NCBI GenBank assembly: GCA_016705245.1
Contig: JADIYM010000018.1
Location: 1 to 64,000 of the forward strand
Length of the DNA stretch: 64,000 bases
Source: Blastocatellia bacterium
Lineage (GTDB): Bacteria > Acidobacteriota > Blastocatellia > UBA7656 > JADIYM01
Reading direction: 5' to 3'
Position numbers and translations under genes: made by a program. This document shows, piece after piece, positions 18,706 to 28,212 of the stretch. A model generated the notes under the pieces. That model was not told the DNA's origin and searched no databases. It was given only the letters and a program-made list of their open reading frames with translations. Each line of letters starts with the position of its first letter. Position 1 is the first letter of the stretch.

Positions 18706-21700
18706 CTACTCGCCGTCGGCGATGGCGGCGCTGATCGCGTCGAAGTCGAATGGCTTTCCCACGATCACGTCCACGGACGCCGCGGCGGCTGTCTCGGCAT
18801 CGATCGTCGCCGCGTACCCCGTCACGAGCACCACGCGGATACCCGGCGCGCGCGACTTGACCTCGCGCGCCACGGCCCAGCCGTCCATTCCGGGCATCGA
18901 GAGATCGGTGAACACCACGTCGAATCCATTTGACGCCATTGCCTCGAGCGCCTCGGCGCCACCCGTCGCCGCCGTCACGGAGTGGCCAGCCACGGTCAGC
19001 ATGTCGACCAGCACCTCGCGCACGGCGTCTTCGTCGTCGACGACCAGCACCCGGACCGGCTTCGTAGACGAAGCGGCGACACGCGGCGGCACGAAGGCCC
19101 TGGCGCCGGCCCTCGGCAGTCGCACCGAAACGGTCGTACCGTGACCAGCCACCGAGTCCACCTCGATGCGTCCGAGATGCCGCTGCACGATGCCGTAACT
19201 CACCGCCAGGCCCAGTCCCGTTCCGTGCTCGCCCTTCGTCGAGAAAAACGGCTCGAAGATCCGACGGCGCACGTCATCCGACATTCCGATTCCCGAATCG
19301 ACGAAGCGAACGATCGCGAAGCTGGCATCGACAGTCGCCGTGATTTCGAGTTGCCCTCCATCCGGCATCGCATCGACCGCATTGATGAGCAGGTTCACGA
19401 ATACTTCGCGCAATTCGGACGCGTCACCGAGAACCGTCACACCTTCGCTCGCCCCCGGGTCGAACTGAATGTCGTACTGCACGCCTCGAGACTGGGCGTC
19501 GTTGCGCCACCGCGTCCGGGTGATCTCGATCACGTCGGCGATGAGCCCGTTCAGATCGACCGGCGTGAACTCGGCGTCGACCCGCTGATGGGCAAAGGTC
19601 TGGATTCGCTTCACGGTCGCGGCCCCGTCGAGCGCCGCTTTCTCGATCACGTCGAGAGCCCGCTGCATCTCTTCGTCGCCGAGTCGCCGCTTGAGCAGTT
19701 GAGCTCGGCCGACGATGGCAGCAAGCACGTTATTGAAGTCGTGGGCGACGCCTGACGCGAGTTGACCGAGCGCTCGCAGTTTGTCGGCTTCCGCGGCCTT
19801 CTCGGCAGAGCGTTTCTCTTCCGATACGTCGCGACCGATCACGAGAACGCCGTTCGCGCTGCCGTCCTCGACTACCGGCGCCGCGGTCAGCACGAGATCG
19901 CGCTCGGCGCCGGAAGCATCGACGAGTTTCGTCTCGACGATCTGCGGTTCGCCGCCGGCGGCCAGGTCGAAGCAGCGGAGCATCTCTGGCCGCGCCGACT
20001 CGACGAGCAGGTCGACGAGCTTCGCGCCTTCGAGCCGGTCGCTGGCGAACCCCGTCACGTCGCGCATCGCGCGGTTGCACCAGACGATTCGCCCTTCGAT
20101 GTCGACGAGCGCGATGACGTCGTAGGCATTCTCGACGACGTGCGACAGCACCTCGCGCTGCTGCTTCGACTCGCGCTCGACGCGCCGCAACAGGCTGAGG
20201 TCGCGAATGACCGCCACGGCGCCGCGTGGCGGCCCGTCCTGCGAACGCAGCGGGTCGACCGTGACCGACAGCTCGCGACCGCTCCGCACCATCTCGATCG
20301 TCACCCGTTCGGATGACTGCATCGCCCGCTCTACGAGGCACTCGGTGGCGGCGGCTCCATCCTCGGCGAGGATCTCGCAGCATCGCTGCCCTGCCATGTC
20401 CGCAAACGACCGACCCTCGAGCGCCCACGCAGCGCTGTTGGCGCGCACGAGCGTGCGCTCCGGTCCGAATATGAAGACCGCATCCGACATGGCGTCAAAC
20501 GTGCCCTCCCACTCGCGCTTTCCGTGCGAGACCTGCTCGAAGAGCCGTGCCTGACTGATTGCGAATGCCGCCCGCTCGGCGAACGGCGCAAGGATCCGCA
20601 GGTCGCGATCCGAAAACGCCGCCGGCCACGGAGCTCTGCAGGTCGAGCACCCCGATGACATCGCCCTCGAGCACGAGCGGCACCGCGAGCTCGGATCCGG
20701 ATGCCGCCCAGCGTTCGCCGTTCGGGTCCGCTCCCGCCGCGTCGCCCAGCACGAGCGACGTGCGCGTCCGCGCGACGTGCGCGACGGCTCCCGGACCGTC
20801 CAGTGGAAGCCGCGCGCCCGACATCTCTGAGCCGTGCCCGTGCGTCATCCGAACGAACAGCGACTCGTCGGCGCGATCGACGAGCAGGATCGCACTCCGC
20901 GGATTGCCGAATTCGTCATCGATGGCCGTGAGGATCTGGTCGAGCAGCGCCCCGAGGTCCGACGTGTCGATGAGGATGCTCGCCGCGCGGAAGAGCGCCT
21001 GCGACTCGCGCACCGTCTCGCGCAGCTTGGCGTGCAGACGCACCTGATGGACGGCAGTCGCGACCTGCCGTGCGACAGATTCGACGAGGCTGACTTCCGA
21101 GGACTTCCAGTGGCGCGCGCGGTCGCACTGGTGCAGCTCGACCGTCCCGATGAACCGGTCGCGGACGACCAGCGGAACGACCACGAGCGACTCGACGCCG
21201 AGCTCGCCGATGCGACGCCGCACGTCCGCGATCCGCGGATCCGCGCGGGCGTCCTCGACGGTACGTGACACGCGGAAGCCGAGAACCTCTCGGTGCAGAG
21301 GCGTGCCGAGCAGCAGCGACGGCAGGTCCGTCAGCGACTTCACGCCAGGCTCGCTGAACTGGGCGGAGTAGTTCGCGCGCTCCGCCGTCTCGTCGAAAAG
21401 CGTGATCGCGGCCCGGCTTACGGAAAGCACGAGGTGCAGGCCCTCGACCGCGAGGCCCAGCGTCTGGTCGAGATCCACCGAGTCGCGCACCGAGCCCGAT
21501 AGACGGTTCACCAGCTCGAGCCGTTCGGCCTGCTGCCGCGTTTCGTCGTATAGCCTCGCGTTCGTGATCGCGATGGCCGCCGAGCTCGCAAGCGATGCGG
21601 CCAGCGAGACGTCGTCCTCGGTGAAGGCCTTCGGCTCGTCGAAATTGTGCAGCAGGAGCACGCCTAGCCGTTCGGTCGGCGTCGCGATCGGCGCCGAGAT

Positions 21701-22567
21701 CGCCGATCGAATGCGGAACTGATCGACGTGGCGAAGCAGCAGGCGCATCTGGCCCGACTTTGCGCGCGCCTCGCCGCCCCAGATTCGGACCTTGCGATCG
21801 GCGAAGACGGCCTGCGGCTGGATGCGCTCCATCTCGATCTGCAGGTCGTGTATGAGGTTCTGGTTCTCGTAGCCCGTGGCTGCCTGGACGAGCAGCCGGT
21901 CGACCTCGGCGTCGTAGAGCAGTAGCGCGCCGGCCTCGGCGCCTGGAATAGTCTCGATCGCCTGGCGCAGGATCTGCTCGAAAAGCGCGTCGAGGTGCAG
22001 CTCGGCGTTGAGCGACGCCGAGATCTCGAAGAGCGCCGAGAGCCGCGCGGTCCGCTCCTGGATCCGCTGTTCGAGCTCGAGGTTCATCCGCTCGAGCTGC
22101 GTCGAGTAACCCTTCAGGTCGCGATGCAGGCTGTTGAACTGCTCGGCGAGATCGCCGTAGAGGAACGGCGACTGGCCTACGAGAATCATTCTCGCGAGCG
22201 CGCCCTCGGGCGATCGCTCGGCCGAAGGCCGGAACGAGATCTCGACCGCCTCGCCGCCGCGCGTTCGGAGGGGAAGGCTGACCGCCGACTGTCCGCCGGA
22301 CTGCAGGGCCCAGGTCAGGCGGCTCTGCGCGTTCTGCCGTTCGTCGGGCGCGAACAGCGCCGCAAGCTTTTCGCCCTCGATCTCGCGGCGCGCGATTCCC
22401 GTGAGGCGCGAATACGTCTGGTTCACGAACTGGATGACCCCGTCACCACCGACGATGACGAAGATGTCGTTGGCCCGCTCGACGAGGTCGCGATACAGGT
22501 CATCCGGCGCATCCGCCGAGGGCGGATCCGCGTCCAGCGTCCCACGCTTCTGACCTGAGTTGTCCAT
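18706..22567 (-). CDS. Hybrid sensor histidine kinase with PAS, GAF and receiver domains, frameshifted
   Basis: About 1,285 residues, predicted cytoplasmic because no transmembrane segment was seen. Domain order: PAS (RANDIFVIVGGDGVIQFVNQ), coiled coil (LEQRIQERTARLSALFEI), three GAF domains, two further PAS domains (NSAAWALEGRSFADM and VWCNRAMRDVTGF), HisKA with the phospho-histidine box GQLASGVAHDFNNVLAAIV, HATPase (NLLINAVDAMPDGG, DSGIGMS, GTGLGLAVSYGIV) and a C-terminal receiver (VLVVDDEDAVREVL, phospho-acceptor in VVFTDLSMPGMDGW). The frame breaks near 20618-20636 inside the third GAF domain, between GVLDLQSS and AAFSDRDLRILAPFAERAAF. The start is ATG at 22567. The ligand is unknown. Confidence 0.88.
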
Positions 22568-22733
22568 CGTTGCGAGCGCCCGAGGGGCGGGCAGCGGAAA
22601 CCGGGCTACTGCCGGCGAGTATAGCACCGGGCCTCGGCCGTTCGGCCACATCGTGGAACCCATTGCGCGTTCACGCGTTCGCTCCGCCGGAACCGGCATA
22701 CAACACGAATATCGAAACATGAGGAGGAGTCGT

Positions 22734-23585
22734 ATGCCACGTCAGATCCTGAAGGCTGCGCTGTTGAGTGCGTTGATCGTGACCGCGGCCGCGGCACAGC
22801 AACCCCGGCGGCCGCACGTCACGACTTACGGTCCGGCCGTGCGCCTCGCCGCGCTGGGCGACCTGTTCAATCGCGACGGCGGATATCTCGGCGTCGTCCT
22901 GACGTCGATCGACGCCGACAAGGCGAAGGAGCTCAAACTCGACGCCGGGACGAAGGGCGCGCGCGTCGAGCGCGTCCAGGCGGGAGGGCCCGCCGAAAGG
23001 GCCGGCGTCAAGGCCGACGACGTAATCGTCGCGGTCGACGACGTCCTCGTCGCCGGCGAAGCCTCAGTCCGGGAGTGGCTGGGCGATCGCAAGCCAGGCG
23101 ACCGGGTGAAGCTCGGCGTGATGCGCGACGGAAAGCGCCAGACGATCGAGGTTGCATTGGGCGAGCGTCCCGAGATGAAGGACCTGGACTGGCTCAAGGA
23201 CAGCCCCGGCGTCATCACGATGGACGGGCGGTTCCCGGAGAACTTCGAGCTCGAGATGCCGGCGCTGATGCAGATCGGCGGCGGACCGCGGCTCGGCGTC
23301 TCGATCCTCCCGTTGACCGATCAGCTTCGCGAGCACTTCGGCGTGGAGAAGGGCAAGGGCGTCCTCGTGTCGTCGGTCTCGAAAGGCAGCGCCGCCGAGC
23401 GAGCCGGTGTCCGTGCGGGTGATGTCATCGTCGCCGTCGACGGCGATCCGATCGATTCCGCCGGCGACATTGGCCGCATGGGCGACGACGCCCGGAAGAC
23501 CGTCAACGTCGAGGTCGTCCGCGACCGTCAGCGCCAGACGTTTTCCGCAACCGTCGAGTCACCCCGCCCGGCGAATGAAGAGTAG
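22734..23585 (+). CDS. Secreted protein with two PDZ domains
   Basis: About 283 residues. The start at 22734 is fixed by AGGAGGAG at 22722-22729. The signal peptide is MPRQILKAALLSALIVTAAAA. The first PDZ domain spans about residues 55-145 (GYLGVVLTSI, GGPAERAGVKADDVIVAVDD). The second spans about 185-275 (RLGVSILPLTDQLREHFGV, GSAAERAGVRAGDVIVAVDG). There is no protease domain, so it is not DegP or a C-terminal processing protease; it may be a periplasmic scaffold or protease adaptor. It is divergent from the hybrid kinase with 166 bp between. Confidence 0.85.
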   Translation: MPRQILKAALLSALIVTAAAAQQPRRPHVTTYGPAVRLAALGDLFNRDGGYLGVVLTSIDADKAKELKLDAGTKGARVERVQAGGPAERAGVKADDVIVAVDDVLVAGEASVREWLGDRKPGDRVKLGVMRDGKRQTIEVALGERPEMKDLDWLKDSPGVITMDGRFPENFELEMPALMQIGGGPRLGVSILPLTDQLREHFGVEKGKGVLVSSVSKGSAAERAGVRAGDVIVAVDGDPIDSAGDIGRMGDDARKTVNVEVVRDRQRQTFSATVESPRPANEE

Positions 23586-23754
23586 AGGGCTACGCGGATC
23601 AGGCGGATCTCAAAACCGCGAGCGAGCGCGGGCCTGCGGACGTGCCTGAAATCGCAGAGTCGTTGCGGAAGACGGGGCGGCGGGGGGCTCAAAAGGGCAC
23701 CCGCACGTGCAAGGTCCCCGTCTATTGAGCCGCACCTGAATCGCAGACTCCATT
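23586..23754. other. Convergent 3' intergenic region with interleaved inverted repeats
   Basis: No gene. GACGGGG (23671-23677) can pair with CCCCGTC (23716-23722), while GGCTCAA (23686-23692) can pair with TTGAGCC (23725-23731). The pairings interleave, which is the arrangement of an H-type pseudoknot. A direct repeat of CCTGAA(A)TCGCAGA(G/C)TC flanks it (about 23645 and 23735). Confidence 0.5.
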
Positions 23755-25565
23755 TTAATCCGCCGAATCCGCGCGCTCTTCGATTTTGAGCTTCAGCTCG
23801 TCGAGCTGTTCCTGCGAGATTGGTCCCGGCGACTCGGCCATCAGGTCCGAGGCCGAGGTCGTCTTCGGGAACGCGATGACGTCGCGGATCGACTGTTCGC
23901 CCGCGAGGATCATCACCAGCCGGTCGAGCCCGAGCGCGATTCCGCCGTGCGGCGGCGTTCCATACTCGAGCGCATCGAGGAAAAACCCGAACCGCGCCTT
24001 CGCATCTTCGTCCGAGAACCCGAGCAGCTCGAACGCCATCCTCTGCACGTCGCGCCGGTGAATCCGGATCGACCCGCCGCCGAGCTCCATTCCGTTGAGC
24101 ACGAGGTCGTACGCCTTCGCTCGAACCGTACCCGGATCGGTCTGCAGCTTCTCGACATCCTCGTCCATCGGCGACGTGAAAGGATGGTGCATCGCGCTCC
24201 ATCGATTCGCGCGCTCGTCGCGCTCGAACATCGGAATTCGGTCACCCACAGGAAATTGAACTTCTTCGGATCGATGAGGTTCAGCTGGCGCCCGACCTCG
24301 AGCCGGATCGCTCCAAGCGCGGCCGCCACGACCGACGCCGACCCCGCGACGACGAGCACGAGGTCTCCGGATGCTCCGCCTGCCTCAGACAGCAGCGCCC
24401 GCACGCGATCCTCACCGAGCGCCTTGAGCAGCGACGACGTCACGTCGCCGGTCGGCGACGCCTTGATCCACGCCATGCCACCTGCGCCGTAGGTCTTCGC
24501 GAGCGCCGTCAACTCGTCGAGCTGCTTGCGCGACCATTCGCCGGCGCCCTTCGCGGCGATGGCCTTGATCTGGCCGCCACCCGCCACGATGTCGGAATAC
24601 ACCTTGAATTCCGATTCCTTGAAGAGCGACGACACCTCGACGAGCTCAACGCCGAATCGCGTGTCGGGCTTGTCGGAGCCGAACCGGCGCATCGCCTCGG
24701 CATAGGTCATCCGCGGAAACGGACCTGTCGCCTCGATTCCCTGCGGCTTGCAGACGTCCGCCATCAGGCCTTCGATGAGTGCAAAGACGTCGCCTGGCGC
24801 GACGAACGACATCTCGATGTCGATCTGCGTGAACTCGGGCTGGCGGTCGGCGCGCAGGTCCTCGTCGCGGAAGCAGCGCACGATCTGGAAGTACCGGTCG
24901 TAGCCGCCGATCATGAGCAGCTGCTTGAAGATCTGCGGCGACTGCGGCAGCGCGTAGAAGCTGCCCGGCGAGACTCGCGACGGCACGACGTAATCGCGCG
25001 CGCCTTCGGGAGTCGAACGGATGAGCATCGGCGTCTCGATCTCGAGGAAACGGTTCCGGTCGAGATACTTTCGCGTCGCGAAGGCGACCTCGTGGCGGAC
25101 GCGGATGTTCTTCTGCATCCTCGCGCTGCGCAGGTCGAGATAGCGGTACTTGAGCCTGAGGTCCTCGTTGGCCTTCTCGCTGCCGATCTCGAAGGGCGGC
25201 GTTTTCGCGTCCGAGAGCAGATGAATGGACGTCGCGATCACTTCGACGCGACCCGTCGCCATCTGCGTGTTCTGCTTGTCGGCGTCGCGCATGACGACCT
25301 TGCCTTCGACGGCGACGACGAATTCTGTGCGCAGGCTCTTCGCCAGCGAGTGCGCCGCTGACGTCCGCTCGGCATCGACGACAACCTGGACGATGCCCGC
25401 GCGGTCGCGCAGGTCGATGAAGGTCAGCGGACCGAGGTCGCGGCGCCGGTTGACCCATCCCATCACGACGACTTTCGCTCCGGCGTGTTCCGGGCGCAGT
25501 TCGCCGCACGTGTTGGTGCGAGAGAGATCCCCGAGGTTCGTCAGCTTCTTCCCGTTTGTGGCCAT
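23755..25565 (-). CDS. aspS: Aspartate-tRNA ligase, frameshifted by one lost base
   Basis: Class II aminoacyl-tRNA synthetase charging tRNA-Asp (or tRNA-Asp and tRNA-Asn). About 603 residues after repair, the usual bacterial length. The N-terminal OB-fold anticodon domain reads VVVMGWVNRRRDLGPLTFID. Motif 2 is CFRDEDLRADRQPEFTQIDI, a bacterial GAD insertion domain is present, and motif 3 is GGIALGLDRLVMILAGE. The frame changes near 24233, between FLWVTEF and PMFERDERANRWSAMHHPF. Adding one G on the plus strand in the GG at 24233-24234 restores the expected FLWVTEFPMFERDE. This gene is essential, so the break is almost surely an assembly error. It follows the carbonic anhydrase gene by 7 bases, probably as an operon. 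Confidence 0.95.
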
Positions 25566-25572
25566 TCGTGCT

Positions 25573-26099
25573 TCAGGCGCCAGAGGATGCGGCGCGGTCC
25601 TTCAGGTACTCGGCGGTGTATTCCACGTAGTTCCGCCAGTGATAGTCGATGAGGTCGAGGTCGTCGTCGGTGAGCGGACGAACGACGCGAGCCGGAACGC
25701 CGGCGACCAGCGTGCGGGGCGGGACGACGGTGTCCATGCGGACAACCGACCCGGCCGCGACGATCGAGCCTTCCGAGATGACCGAACGATCGAGAACGAC
25801 GGCGCCCATACCGATGAGCACGCGGTCCTCGATGGTGCAGGCGTGTACGGTCACGCTGTGGCCGAGGGTCACGCGCGCGCCCATTATGAGGGGTATGTCT
25901 CCCTGCTCGTGCAGCACCGACCCGTCCTGAACGTTCGAATCATCGCCGATCGTGATCGGGCTGATGTCGCCCGCAGGACGGCATTCATCCAGATGCTGGA
26001 TCGTTCGCCGAGCGTGACGTCGCCGAGCACCTGGGCGCTCTCGTCGACGTAGGCGCTGGCGGGAACGATCGGCGTCTTGCCTCGGAAGGTGCGGATCAT
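25573..26099 (-). CDS. Gamma-carbonic anhydrase family / hexapeptide-repeat protein, frameshifted
   Basis: Left-handed beta-helix trimer of the gamma-carbonic anhydrase-like (YrdA/PaaY) group. About 175 residues once repaired. The start ATG at 26099 has GGGAG upstream and begins MIRTFRGKTPIVPASAYVDE. Hexapeptide turns are visible (AQVLGDVTLGERSSIW, IEDRVLIGMGAVVLDRSVIS), and histidines in VLHEQGD and LGHSVTVHA match the metal ligands of the family. The frame breaks at 25970-25972: NAVLR should continue GDISPITIGDDSNVQDGS, which needs one more C in the plus-strand CCC run. Substrate specificity cannot be told from sequence. It lies immediately upstream of aspS. Confidence 0.88.
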
Positions 26100-26204
26100 C
26101 GGTCGGTAACTCCCTTCAACGAAAGCGGGGACGTTAGCACACGGCCGGCAGACCCGGCCAGTGACGGCATGAGGGCGGATCCCAGCTCGTCGCGCGCCGT
26201 GCCG

Positions 26205-26302
26205 TGTAGTGCGGCGTGAAGCGCCGTTTTGGATTCTCGAATCGCCGAAGCGCGACGATCCAAAGCGTCGCTTCACGCCACACTCCAAGGCGCTGCGCAA
26301 TG
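26205..26302. repeat. Family B palindrome, copy B1
   Basis: Left arm GTGCGGCGTGAAGCGCCG, right arm ATCCAAAGCGTCGCTTCACG continuing into CACACTCCAAGGCGCTGCGC. It lies between the divergent starts of the carbonic anhydrase and PlsC genes (26100-26375), which contains nothing else. Confidence 0.75.
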
Positions 26303-26375
26303 ACCGGGGATACTCGACGTCCACTCGCATTTGCCAGCGGCACGGCTTTCTTTGGCTCCAGGGGGCTGTGAGGCG

Positions 26376-27281
26376 ATGATGTCGACCACTGTGCCCATTC
26401 ACTCCGGATTCATGGCGGGCTCGGCGACGCGAGCGGCCGACGTCACGCGCGCGTGCACCCGACTCGCGTGGCTCGCCACGAGCTCGACCGCACGTTACCT
26501 GGTCTGGCTGGCCGGCGACGTCGTGCTCGCGAATCGTCCGGCCACGCGACGCGACTGGCGTGCGTGGTGCATGCGCCGTTGGGCGCGAGCCGCGGTGCGC
26601 GCGGCGGGCGTTCAAGTGCACTTACGGGGTCCGGTTCCCGAGGCGCCGTTCCTGCTCGTGGCGAACCACCTCAGCTACATCGACATCATCGTTCTGGCTG
26701 CGCTCGTCGACGGAAGATTCGTTGCCCGCCACGATCTCGGAAACTGGCCGTTGATCGGCCGCCTCGTGCGCGCCGGCGGTACGATTCTGGTCCAGCGCGA
26801 CCGCCGTGCCGACACGGTGACTGCGAGCACGTCGATGCGCCAGGCGATCGAGGAAGGCTCGGGCGTCATCCTTTTCCCGGAAGGCACGAGTACGTCGGGA
26901 CAGCGTGTCCTGCCCTTCCGATCGCCCCTGTTCGAGCCCGCCATCGAGTTGCGGCAGGCAGTTCACACCGCGGCACTGCATTACTCGACGCCCGTCGGCT
27001 CACTCCCAGCCGCTGACGTCGTCTGCTGGTGGGGCGATGCGTCCTTCATGCCCCATCTCTGGCAGCTGCTGCAGCTTCCCCGGATCGACGCATACGTGGC
27101 GTTCGGCGAATGTGCCATCAACGGCGGCGACCGGAAGGCGCTGTCCGCGTCGGCACACGATGCTGTGGCTTCACTGCACGAGTCACTGAAGTCGGAGGGC
27201 GCATGGGGGCGCGAGGCGCGCGGCCGACTCCGGCGACGGCGCTTGCGTGGCCGTCGTTCGAGTTTCTCGCGCCGGGAGTGA
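26376..27281 (+). CDS. plsC: 1-acyl-sn-glycerol-3-phosphate acyltransferase (PlsC family)
   Basis: Transfers an acyl chain in phospholipid synthesis at the inner membrane. The acyltransferase block I is NHLSYID with N97, H98 and D103 (the NHx4D motif). Block III is FPEGT at residues 167-171, and the substrate-binding region between them reads NWPLIGRLVRAGGTILVQRD. The 301-residue length is slightly above average because of an Arg-rich C-terminal tail (GRLRRRRLRGRRSSFSRRE), which may be real or the result of a frame slip. The start is ATG at 26376, with a second ATG at 26379. Other lysophospholipid or ornithine-lipid acyltransferases share these motifs, so the exact substrate is inferred. Confidence 0.85.
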   Translation: MMSTTVPIHSGFMAGSATRAADVTRACTRLAWLATSSTARYLVWLAGDVVLANRPATRRDWRAWCMRRWARAAVRAAGVQVHLRGPVPEAPFLLVANHLSYIDIIVLAALVDGRFVARHDLGNWPLIGRLVRAGGTILVQRDRRADTVTASTSMRQAIEEGSGVILFPEGTSTSGQRVLPFRSPLFEPAIELRQAVHTAALHYSTPVGSLPAADVVCWWGDASFMPHLWQLLQLPRIDAYVAFGECAINGGDRKALSASAHDAVASLHESLKSEGAWGREARGRLRRRRLRGRRSSFSRRE

Positions 27282-27456
27282 GCCGTCGGCTCGGGGACCG
27301 ACGATGGAACAGGAGGGGTTGCCGTCCGGCCCGGAGTTTTCCAGAAGAAAGCCTGGCACCCGTGCGTCCAACAGTCTGACGCCTTGCCTCGTGCGGGTTC
27401 GTCGGCAGATTTCGTTGAACCCGTCCGGAGCGATCATTCCTACGGAGAATTGCCGA

Positions 27457-28059
27457 ATGAAACTGCTCGCTGCTGCCTTCCTGCTGCTCTCGAGCCTTTG
27501 CGGGTGCGCCGAGGCGACGAACGAACCCGTCGTCGGTGGTCCGTGCGAAGGATGTGAATATGTCTTCGTCGACATGCCCAAGACCATCACGTCAAGGGCG
27601 CAAATAGCTCCGGTCGACGAGAAGGGCGAGGCGCTCGTCGTCGAAGGGACGGTCCGACATTCGGATGGGAAAGCTGCGAGCGGCATTGTCGTGTACGCGT
27701 ACCAGACTGACGCTGGCGGCATCTATCCGGCGGGTTCGACACGGCACGGACGATTGCGCGGCTGGGCGCGGACCGACTCGGAGGGCCACTACCGATTCGC
27801 CACGATTCGTCCGGGAGCGTATCCGGGCGGCAGCAACCCGCAGCACATTCACATGCACGTCATCGAGCCGCGCAAAGCGACGTACTTCATCGACGACGTG
27901 CACTTCACCGATGATCCGTTGCTGACGGCCAAGCACCGGCAGGGAGAGGAAAGCCGGCGCGGCGGCTCGGGCATCGGCACACCGGAGCGAGACGCGCAAG
28001 GTGTCTGGCACGTCCGCCGCGACATCGTCCTTGGTGAGAACGTCCCGGGGTACCGCTAG
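27457..28059 (+). CDS. Secreted intradiol-dioxygenase-like protein
   Basis: A 200-residue exported protein, probably a lipoprotein (MKLLAAAFLLLSSLCGC, candidate lipid-anchored Cys 15 or 17). The body has the fold signature of protocatechuate 3,4-dioxygenase-type enzymes: GTVRHSDGKAASGIVVYAYQ, then GWARTDSEGHYRFATIRPGA. The four iron ligands of the family can be placed at Y90, Y122, H130 and H132 (motif PGAYPGGSNPQHIHMHV). All ligands are present, so it may be active. Exported members are common in soil bacteria, but their substrates are mostly unknown. The ATG at 27457 has GGAG upstream. It is convergent with the M36 protease gene across repeat C1. Confidence 0.82.
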   Translation: MKLLAAAFLLLSSLCGCAEATNEPVVGGPCEGCEYVFVDMPKTITSRAQIAPVDEKGEALVVEGTVRHSDGKAASGIVVYAYQTDAGGIYPAGSTRHGRLRGWARTDSEGHYRFATIRPGAYPGGSNPQHIHMHVIEPRKATYFIDDVHFTDDPLLTAKHRQGEESRRGGSGIGTPERDAQGVWHVRRDIVLGENVPGYR

Positions 28060-28081
28060 GAGCGTCACTGCGTCTGTTCTC

Positions 28082-28172
28082 CGCGCCTCTGCGAGACCTT
28101 TGCGCCTTTGCGAGAAACAGGTCCGCGGACCTGTTTCTCGCAAAGACGCCAAGGTCTCGCAAAGGCGCAAAG
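28082..28172. repeat. Family C hairpin repeat, copy C1
   Basis: GCGAGACCTTTGCGCCTTTG and its complement around a perfect inner palindrome (GAGAAACAGGTCCG / CGGACCTGTTTCTC). Located between two convergent genes. Confidence 0.85.
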
Positions 28173-28212
28173 TGAAAGCAGCAAACTCAGAAAGGAAGGG
28201 TGACGACCCTTT

